NCBI GenBank assembly: GCA_017428265.1 | Contig: JAFRRD010000048.1 | Span: 1-62,698 of the forward strand | Direction: 5' to 3' | Length of the DNA stretch: 62,698 bases | DNA from: Lachnospiraceae bacterium | Lineage (GTDB): Bacteria; Bacillota; Clostridia; Lachnospirales; Lachnospiraceae | Shown: positions 56,804-62,698 of the stretch, in pieces | Numbering within the stretch: position 1 is the stretch's first letter | Layout: the number at the start of each line of letters is the position of its first letter | The notes under the pieces: generated by a model | What the model was told of the DNA's origin: nothing | The model's database searches: none | The model's input: only the letters and a program-made list of their open reading frames with translations | Made by a program: the position numbers and the translations under genes

Positions 56804-57631
56804 TCATAGCGCCCCTTTGGGGCAGTTTTTCACGCATTCCATGCAGAGGATGCATTCGGTGCCGTTCTCCCTCTTCCGGGAGTTGTCGGTCACGTCCACG
56901 TTCATCGGGCAGACACGCCGGCATTTTCCGCAGGAAACGCATTTTTCCTTATTGCATTTCACCCGCAGGAGGGCGAAATAGCTCATCGGTTTCAGAAAAA
57001 CCGTGATGGGGCAGATGTATTTGCAGAACGCCCGGTTGTCCTTAAAAGCAAAGGCGAGGGCGATCCCGACCGCGTAGTACAGGACGTTGCCGATGACGAA
57101 GGCCCAGAACATGATCCGCTCGAGATTTCCGACATGCGCAAGGAAGAGCGCGGCGACGAAGAGCAGCGAGGCGGCAAAGGTAAGGTACCGGATCCAGCCG
57201 ATCTTTTTCCGCGGGCCGGCAGGGACCTTGTAGGGCAGAAAGTCCAGGACCATGGCCGTCCAGCAGGCGTAGCCGCACCAGCCGCGGCCGAAGAGCAGGG
57301 GGCCGAAGATCTTGGCAACCGCGTAGTGGATGGTCGCCGCTTCGAACACGCCGGTGAAAAGGTAGTACCAGAAACCTTCGATCTGCATGTTCTCATTGCA
57401 GATGAGGCCGAGGTACACGAGCATGTACAGCCCGACGAGCAGCTGGACGATGCGCCGCGCGTGTTTGTATTTCCGGATGTACAGAAAGATCCCGAACGCG
57501 ACCGACAGCCCGATGTAACTGAAGTTGAAGAGGTAAAAAAGATTATCTTTCGTGAGCCAGAGGGTCACGGCAACGGTCTCGAAAATGATCAGTATGAGCA
57601 GCGGGTGAATGTATTTCCTGAGCTGTTTCAT
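56804..57631 (-). CDS. membrane protein with two 4Fe-4S clusters (NapH/RsxB-like)
   Basis: A 275-aa protein with six transmembrane helices and two cytosolic Cys motifs (GRGWCGYACW; FCKYICPITVF) typical of the NapH/CcoG/NosR fold, then a C-terminal ferredoxin: CVSCGKCRRVCPMNV and CILCMECVKNCP. It should pass electrons between a cytosolic donor and a membrane or outer acceptor. Start 57631 begins the domain; upstream extension rejected. Confidence 0.85.
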   Translation of the reverse strand: MKQLRKYIHPLLILIIFETVAVTLWLTKDNLFYLFNFSYIGLSVAFGIFLYIRKYKHARRIVQLLVGLYMLVYLGLICNENMQIEGFWYYLFTGVFEAATIHYAVAKIFGPLLFGRGWCGYACWTAMVLDFLPYKVPAGPRKKIGWIRYLTFAASLLFVAALFLAHVGNLERIMFWAFVIGNVLYYAVGIALAFAFKDNRAFCKYICPITVFLKPMSYFALLRVKCNKEKCVSCGKCRRVCPMNVDVTDNSRKRENGTECILCMECVKNCPKGAL

Positions 57632-57697
57632 CTCAGTCTCCCTGACGGACCGGCACATTTTTGCGGCAGATCCTTCCGGCCCGGAACATTCTGCCGC

Positions 57698-57726
57698 TTG
57701 CATCCTGCGCCTGTGTTGAATACAAT
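57698..57726 (+). promoter_or_regulatory. promoter of the TauE-kinase fusion gene
   Basis: TTGCAT (57698-57703), 17-bp spacer, TACAAT (57721-57726), 45 bases before the start codon. Confidence 0.65.
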
Positions 57727-57771
57727 TGTATGGTCTTTGAAAGTTCCTGTCAAGAAGAGGAGCAAGTCACC

Positions 57772-59289
57772 ATGGAATATTTCTGGTACGTCATCGCGGC
57801 TCTCGGCGCCGGCATCGGCACCGGGCTTGCCGGACTGTCCGCCGCTACGGTCATGGTCCCGATCCTGATCGTACTGTGCCCCTCGTTCGGCGGGGAGCAC
57901 GGCGCGTATCAGGCGACGGCCATCGCCCTTGCGTCGGATATCCTCGGCTCCGCCGTGACGACGCATACCTACGCGAAACATAAGAATATCGACTTAAGGC
58001 GCGGTTCCGTCATGCTGGTCTGCATCCTCGGCATGTGCACGGTCGGAAGTTACGTGGCCTTCCTCGTCGGCAACGTGGTCCTGGGCAGTTTCACTCTTTT
58101 TCTGACTTTCTTCATCGGCATCCGTTTCCTGGTGAAACCGGATACCAGCCGGAAGGATCAGGCGGCAAAAGGAGAGAAACTGGATCTTAAGGGCGTCGCA
58201 GTCTCCCTTTTCTTCGGCCTCACGATCGGCTTCGGCACAGGCTTCGTGGGCACGGGCGGCGGCATGATGATGCTGGTCGTTTTCACGGCTTTCCTCGGGA
58301 TGGAGCTGAAGACCGCCGTCGGAACCAGCACCTTCATCATGACCTTTACGGCGCTCATCGCTTCCATGAGCCACATCCTGATCCATCCGGCGATCGTCCT
58401 GGAAAAATGGGACGTGATGCTGATCTGCATCGTGACGGCGACGGCGGCAAGCCTCATCTCCGCGCGCTTCGCGAACCGCGTGAACAACCGCACCGTAGGC
58501 CTCGTGACCGGCGCGGTCCTGACCGTTCTCGGCGGCGCCATGCTGATTCTGAACTACTGGAGTTTTCTGTCCCGCTTCCGCCTGTTTACGGACACGCTGC
58601 ACTGCATGGGCGTGCTGATCGGCTTCGTCATTCCCTGCGTACTGGTCCTGCTGCCGATCCGCTTCCTGACGAAGATCCCTTCGTACATTTTCCGGAAGCT
58701 CCTGCATATCGTAGCCTTTACCTGCGTTTCGCTGACGATCCTGACCTCGCGGAACTGGCAGGCTTCGGCGTTCACCTGCGTCATCTTCGCGGCTGTGATC
58801 TATCCGCTTCTTGCCCTTGTTGAGAAGGAAGCCTGGTACCCGAAGCTGTTCGTAGAGAAGACGAAGGGCGAGATCAGACGGAGCCTTCTCATGCTCTTCC
58901 TGATGGTCGCCGCGCTGATCGCGGTGTGCTGGGGCATTTTCGGTGAACCGGTCCTCTGCGCGGCCTCGATCCTCATGTGGGGAACGGGAGACGCCGCTGC
59001 GGCGCTCGTCGGCATTCCGTTCGGAAAACATAAGATCAAGATGAGATGGACCGACGGGAAAAAGTCCCGGGAAGGAACGGCTGCGATGTTCGCAGTCTCC
59101 TTCGTAAGCGGTCTGCTGATACTGCTCCTTGCGCATGAAGCGGGACTTCCGCACGCGCTTCTTTCGGCTGCCGCCGGTGCGCTCTTCGGCGCGCTGACCG
59201 AACTTTTCTCACCCAGCGAATACGATACGGTCACCGTGCCCTCGGTGATCGCGGCGGTCCTGCTCCTCATAAACGCGGCCGTTCACTGA
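57772..59289 (+). CDS. TauE/SafE permease fused to a polyprenol/phytol kinase-like domain
   Basis: A 505-aa membrane protein. Residues about 1-265 are a TauE/SafE (DUF81) anion exporter with repeats ALGAGIGTGLAGLSAATVMVP and GLTIGFGTGFVGTGGGMMML. Residues about 285-505 look like the CTP-dependent phytol/dolichol kinase family: FRKLLHIVAFTCVS, GTGDAAAALVGIPFGKHKI, KSREGTAAMF, EYDTVTVPSV. GAGGAG precedes ATG 57772. Fusion of an anion permease with a lipid-alcohol kinase-like domain is unusual; the joined role is unknown. Confidence 0.8.
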   Translation: MEYFWYVIAALGAGIGTGLAGLSAATVMVPILIVLCPSFGGEHGAYQATAIALASDILGSAVTTHTYAKHKNIDLRRGSVMLVCILGMCTVGSYVAFLVGNVVLGSFTLFLTFFIGIRFLVKPDTSRKDQAAKGEKLDLKGVAVSLFFGLTIGFGTGFVGTGGGMMMLVVFTAFLGMELKTAVGTSTFIMTFTALIASMSHILIHPAIVLEKWDVMLICIVTATAASLISARFANRVNNRTVGLVTGAVLTVLGGAMLILNYWSFLSRFRLFTDTLHCMGVLIGFVIPCVLVLLPIRFLTKIPSYIFRKLLHIVAFTCVSLTILTSRNWQASAFTCVIFAAVIYPLLALVEKEAWYPKLFVEKTKGEIRRSLLMLFLMVAALIAVCWGIFGEPVLCAASILMWGTGDAAAALVGIPFGKHKIKMRWTDGKKSREGTAAMFAVSFVSGLLILLLAHEAGLPHALLSAAAGALFGALTELFSPSEYDTVTVPSVIAAVLLLINAAVH

Positions 59290-59316
59290 AGCGGCCCTCT
59301 GACACTCAGACGTGCG

Positions 59317-59360
59317 AAAAGCCCCTCCCTCTGCCGGTCAGGCAGAAGAGGGGCTTTTTC
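59317..59360. terminator. bidirectional terminator
   Basis: AAAAGCCCCTcc..CTGCC pairs with GGCAGAAGAGGGGCTTTT; T-run TTTTTC follows. Confidence 0.85.
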
Positions 59361-59384
59361 GTGCGGCGCTTCGGGGCAGAGGTG

Positions 59385-59750
59385 CTAGATCAGGTTAACC
59401 GCAAGGCCGCAGACAAATGAGAAAAGCATTACGAACACGAGGTACAGGGCAAAGCGCTTCCAGCCCATGACGATCTTGAGCGCGCCGAGATTGGTGATCT
59501 TCGTGGCAGGCTCCGTGATCATGAACGCGGCAGCGGAGCCGAGGCTCATGCCGTCCGCAAGCCAGCTCTGGAGGAGAGGGATCGTTCCTCCGCCGCAGGC
59601 ATAGAGCGGGACGCCTACCGTCGCTGCCATCAGGATGCCCCAGGCCTGATCGCCGCCGAAGTCCGGGTAAAAGAGAACGTCTGGCTTCGGCTCCTTGTTT
59701 TTTACCGCTTGATTATACCTGAAAAGACGCCGGCGGACAATAGCGGCCAT
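59385..59750 (-). pseudogene. 5'-truncated ArsP-type permease
   Basis: The frame keeps only the C-terminal part of a DUF318/ArsP permease: ATVGVPLYACGGGTIPLLQ, GSAAAFMITEPATKITNLGALKIVMG. The N-terminal half is missing; upstream sequence is unrelated. The loss fits other deletions in this stretch. Confidence 0.75.
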
Positions 59751-59867
59751 GCCGTTTTGTTTCGGCCACCGGCCGTCCGCGGCCGATTTTTCACTCCGGT
59801 ACGGGCTAAAATAATAAGAAAGCCGCCTTTCGAAATGGACGGTGATATGCTATGATACGAGTCGTAA
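59751..59867. other. non-coding stretch between two gene remnants
   Basis: It holds GGCCGCCGG/CCGCGGCC-type GC-rich inverted repeats and an AT-rich patch with TATGAT, a possible -10 box. No gene is seen. Confidence 0.4.
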
Positions 59868-60101
59868 GGACATGAAATCGTTCCCATTCTGCTCCATACG
59901 CTGTATGATGCCGGCACGGCAACCAACGCCTACATGAACAGCGGGAATGAAGACGACGAACTGATCGGCATCGTTTTCGCTCTGGTCGTTACGGTCGCTT
60001 TGTTCATCGTGCAGATCGCCGTCCCGGTCAGACTGAAAAAGAATACGGAGAAATACTGCGGAATGCTGACCGGCAGCGCGGATAAGCAGGTTTTGCAATA
60101 G
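59868..60101 (+). pseudogene. C-terminal remnant of a membrane protein
   Basis: A 77-codon open frame without a start codon near its 5' end reads LHTLYDAGTATNAYM, then one transmembrane segment (LIGIVFALVVTVALFIVQIA) and a Lys-rich tail. It ends 19 bases before the next gene. Parent family not recognised. Confidence 0.5.
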
Positions 60102-60120
60102 GAACTTATGCGGAGGAGTA

Positions 60121-61557
60121 ATGTTTAACGTCAATTATAAGGAACTCACACTGTCTTTCAACGAATTCCACGACGTTTCGGCCAAGGACATGCCGCAGTA
60201 CGGAGAATACTGCCTGCTCGAACTGAAAACAGGCGCGTATACCGCAGGCGGCTGGTATCCGTCGGGGGAAGGGCGCAGTGCAGCAGGGCACTTCTTACGC
60301 GGAACCGCCGACACGGTAGATTCGGAAGAGGTGGCAAGATGGCACTCTCTCGACCGCTATGACCTTTCGGAGATCCTTAAAGATGAAGAGATCAACTGGA
60401 TCAATCTCGGGCCCGAAGAAGAAGGTAACCGGAATGTTCAGTTTGACGGTTTCAAGTCGCTTGCGGACGGAAAGAAACCGAAAGAGGAGCAGTTCTGCCT
60501 TCTGATCATGAAGGACGGGAGCCTAGCGGCAGGCAGATGGAACAAGTGGCGCCGCCAGGCCGGGGGAACCTTCATTTATTCGTCGGCGCTGGCGAGCCAC
60601 AGTTCGGAAAAGGTCTGGGCGTGGACACCGCTCAGTTCCGATGATATTTTCGCGGCGGAGGTGGAAAGGGAGAACGAGAAAAAGCGCGAAAAGAAGCTGA
60701 ATAAGAACCCTTCAACGGATCCGGAACTGTTCAAATACGGAACGGATATCAACGTATATTACGAAAAAGCGCTGGAAAAGCTGCGTGAGGAATTTTACTG
60801 GGCCACGCTGCCGATGATGAAGAAGGAAAAGCCGCTCTGGCAGATCGCGCCCCTTCACGGCAAATTGGTTTTCGGTCAGATCAGCAAAAACTATTATGAC
60901 GATTCGGATGTCGTGACCCCGTGGACGGAAGGCACCACCGCGGACGAGTTCATCGATTTTCTGGTCAGATATACGCATGATAAGGTCGAACACTCGAATC
61001 CGGAAGAGAAATTCAAGTTCGGCACGGACATCAACGTCTATCTGGAAAAGGCGTTCAATAACGTAAAGAAGGATTATCGCTGGCTCGACAGGAAGATGCT
61101 CGGAAAGACCTGGCAGTACGATATCCGGAAGGTCGACGGAGACCTGGAATTCGTCAGAAAATGCTGGAACGAAAGAGAGTTTTCGGTGTACGACGTCGAA
61201 AGCGCCGAACGTTTCATCGAGAGTGTGGAGTACGATTATCAGAGCGAAGCGCTGCAGGCCAATAAGACCGTGGCCACTTATGCCCCTTCGTTCGGCCATA
61301 TCAGCCTGCACGGCTGGAATCTGGAGCGCTATGTTTTCCATAAGCTGAAGTCCGGCGACTACAAGGTGAGCGTAACGGCCGGAGACCGCGTGACCGGCGG
61401 CAGCAGGGAGTTTTTCATTACGCCGTACTGCTTCGAGGCAAAAACCTACGAGGAATTCCTGGACCGCTATCTGGAGATCGTTCCGGACTACTCGTTCGGA
61501 CTCGGCAAAAAGGAACTTCTCCCTGACAAGGATCTGCAGGAATTCCTGGGATACTGA
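60121..61557 (+). CDS. internally repeated soluble protein, unknown family
   Basis: A 478-aa protein without signal or membrane segment, start preceded by GGAGG (GCGGAGGAGTA). It contains two repeat types: a beta-rich unit (YCLLELKTGAYTAGGWYPSG near 30 and FCLLIMKDGSLAAGRWNKW near 125) and a unit of about 100 residues (FKYGTDINVYYEKALEKL near 205 and FKFGTDINVYLEKAFNNV near 300), joined by a Lys/Glu coiled stretch. No family is recognised. Two duplicated modules suggest a scaffold or ligand-binding role. Confidence 0.7.
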   Translation: MFNVNYKELTLSFNEFHDVSAKDMPQYGEYCLLELKTGAYTAGGWYPSGEGRSAAGHFLRGTADTVDSEEVARWHSLDRYDLSEILKDEEINWINLGPEEEGNRNVQFDGFKSLADGKKPKEEQFCLLIMKDGSLAAGRWNKWRRQAGGTFIYSSALASHSSEKVWAWTPLSSDDIFAAEVERENEKKREKKLNKNPSTDPELFKYGTDINVYYEKALEKLREEFYWATLPMMKKEKPLWQIAPLHGKLVFGQISKNYYDDSDVVTPWTEGTTADEFIDFLVRYTHDKVEHSNPEEKFKFGTDINVYLEKAFNNVKKDYRWLDRKMLGKTWQYDIRKVDGDLEFVRKCWNEREFSVYDVESAERFIESVEYDYQSEALQANKTVATYAPSFGHISLHGWNLERYVFHKLKSGDYKVSVTAGDRVTGGSREFFITPYCFEAKTYEEFLDRYLEIVPDYSFGLGKKELLPDKDLQEFLGY

Positions 61558-61579
61558 AACCTTAAGGGGACAAGCGCTT

Positions 61580-61911
61580 ATGTTCATTATTTTGAAAACC
61601 ATATTCGGTTACATAGACGGGATCGGATTTAAGGGGTTTTACCTGATCGGGGATCTGTGGATCTTTGTCCTGATCGGTGCACTGTTCGGAGTTTTATTCA
61701 GCCTGAAAAGAAAAAGGGGCTGATCGCCGCAGCGGGAATTTCGGCAGGTGTCTATCTGCTTTGTGATCTCTTGCTGCTTAGGCTGTGCTGGAATCTGCCG
61801 TATGGTTATGACTGGGTCGGTTTCACGGTTGTTATTCTTGGCTCTGCTGCTTTCGGAGCCATGATCGGCTGCCTTGAGACCCGGTTGGTAATATACGTGT
61901 GGCGAAGCTGA
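61580..61911 (+). pseudogene. small membrane protein, frameshifted
   Basis: The first frame (47 aa: MFIILKTIFGYIDGIGF...) stops at 61723 right after an A-run; in the next frame the protein goes on naturally (GLIAAAGISAGVYLLCDLL, LILGSAAFGAMIGCLETRL) to 61911. One missing A in the run at about 61710 would restore a 110-aa protein with three or four helices. Its last residues run into the recombinase remnant. Confidence 0.55.
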
Positions 61912-62066
61912 TGAGGCGTCACCGTAAAGTCCAGGGAGTACACGATGTTCTCTCGGTTTACGCATTTCTGACCTGGCTCAGGCTTGAACTTCTTCTTGAT
62001 CGCCTGCCCATTCACGTATTTATACTCAGGAAAAATGAAAAGCCAGGGCAGGTGATATCGGATCAT
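61905..62066 (-). mobile_element. tyrosine recombinase (integrase) C-terminal remnant
   Basis: A minus-strand frame carries NGQAIKKKFKP, then FTVTPHQLRHTYITNR, the HxLRHT motif of phage-type tyrosine recombinases. Homology stops directly afterwards at the joint with the membrane protein, and the N-terminal part is missing. It marks an old integration or excision event. Confidence 0.7.
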
Positions 62067-62133
62067 TTTCCGATTTCCTGCTCTAGCTTCGGTTTCATTT
62101 TTTGATTATTGGACTTATCGTCCCCAGCCGGTT

Positions 62134-62698
62134 TTACCAGTTCTCGTACCGTTCATGCTGATCAAGTTCCCGGATCCTCTGCATATCCTCTTTGCTCAGT
62201 TCGAAATCAAAGATGTCATAGTTTTCGGCAATATGATCCGGATTGGAGGAACCGGGGATGGCGATAAAGCCTGCCTGCAGCTGCCACCGAAGGATAATCT
62301 GCGCAGAAGACTTTCCGTACTTTTCTGCCAGTTCTTTGATTACTTCATTCCCGAAATGTTCTGAAGTATGCCCCCTGCCCCCAAAGGGATACCAGGATTC
62401 GATCACAATGCCGTACTGACTTGCATATTCCTGCAGTTCGGTGTTCTGATAGTACAGATGATTTTCGTTCTGGATGACCGCCGGAACGATCGTTGCAAAG
62501 GATAAAACTTCGTCCACCTGTTCCTTCGTATAGTAATTCGAAATGCCGATCGAGCGGAGCTTTCCGGCGCGTACGGCATCCTCCATGGCTTTGTAAACGC
62601 CTTCGTCATCATAACCCGGCTGATGGATCAGCATCAGATCGATATAATCCACGTTCAGATCTTTCAATGCATCGTCTATGATCCCGCCTGCGCGTTCA
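62134..62698 (-). CDS. aldo/keto reductase, partial at the window edge
   Basis: The C-terminal two thirds of an aldo/keto reductase barrel: LNVDYIDLMLIHQPGYD (with the catalytic-region His), RSIGISNYYTKEQVDEV, VIQNENHLYYQN, IPGSSNPDHIAENYDIFDFEL. The reading frame stays open to the last base, so the start lies beyond the window. NADPH-dependent carbonyl reduction; substrate unknown. Confidence 0.85.
   Translation of the reverse strand, partial: ERAGGIIDDALKDLNVDYIDLMLIHQPGYDDEGVYKAMEDAVRAGKLRSIGISNYYTKEQVDEVLSFATIVPAVIQNENHLYYQNTELQEYASQYGIVIESWYPFGGRGHTSEHFGNEVIKELAEKYGKSSAQIILRWQLQAGFIAIPGSSNPDHIAENYDIFDFELSKEDMQRIRELDQHERYENW

Noticed and set aside
1-62698. CRISPR array
   Set aside because: The only regularly spaced repeats are the 23-bp iterons at 19616 and the 249-bp coding repeats; neither has unique spacers, and no cas genes are present.

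Overview
The window reads as a chromosome segment of a Gram-positive, low-to-mid GC Bacillota (class Clostridia; perhaps a gut or rumen member, which is inference). Supporting evidence seen in the sequence: strong AGGAGG-type ribosome binding sites, sigma-A promoters with 16-18 bp spacers, T-rich intrinsic terminators, a lysine riboswitch, an SdpR/SdpI pair, CPBP proteases and very small XRE proteins. Most of the window is GC-rich; about 22.6-30.1 kb (defence genes), 2.9-3.4 kb, 54.2-55.1 kb and 61.5-62.7 kb are visibly AT-richer and look acquired.

Region by region: (1) 1-2.8 kb is a dense array of 17 complete tRNA genes plus fragments, none with an encoded CCA end. Many have unusual anticodon-loop or T-loop bases. 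Two paralogous 73-74 aa XRE regulators, a third XRE remnant and a candidate structured RNA of about 300 nt with its own promoter and terminator lie inside it. (2) 2.9-10.4 kb: a lipoprotein, an antitoxin with a shortened RelE toxin, a small basic protein, a leader peptide and terminator ahead of a GNAT-RsgA fusion, and a 1.3-kaa secreted phospholipase C-like repeat protein. (3) 10.5-21.9 kb, minus strand: secreted lipase, SGNH hydrolase, CPBP protease operon, an ADP-ribose module (DUF4143 ATPase, macro-XRE, VWA, ADP-ribosylglycohydrolase-SseB-macro, SIMPL), an ECF sigma factor with a membrane partner, and a tRNA-editing protein. (4) 21.9-30.5 kb: LMW phosphatase and zinc-ribbon proteins, then an AT-rich defence island with EVE-McrB, a frameshifted McrC, NUDIX and a PLD-helicase-DUF3427 protein.

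(5) 30.5-44.7 kb is metabolic and transport: AlkD-like repair, an SDR-pyroglutamyl peptidase chimera, a LysR-controlled IlvD/Edd dehydratase plus 2-hydroxyacid dehydrogenase, nitroreductase, an ABC exporter with SdpI and its ArsR repressor under paired operators, GDPD, a HAD fusion, and a NhaC-superfamily transporter under a lysine riboswitch. (6) 45.2-50.7 kb: L-tartrate dehydratase/fumarase subunits, decayed genes, redox flavoproteins and a TetR regulator with two operators. (7) 50.7-62.7 kb: an esterase fused to a GNAT remnant, an IS3 remnant, DUF4256, a permease, CbrC, GNAT fusions, an iron-sulfur membrane protein, a TauE-polyprenol kinase-like fusion, a novel internally repeated protein, a tyrosine recombinase remnant and a partial aldo/keto reductase.

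The strongest candidates for something undescribed are the non-canonical tRNA array with its embedded XRE genes and structured RNA, and the macro/ADP-ribosylhydrolase operon with the iteron-preceded ATPase.
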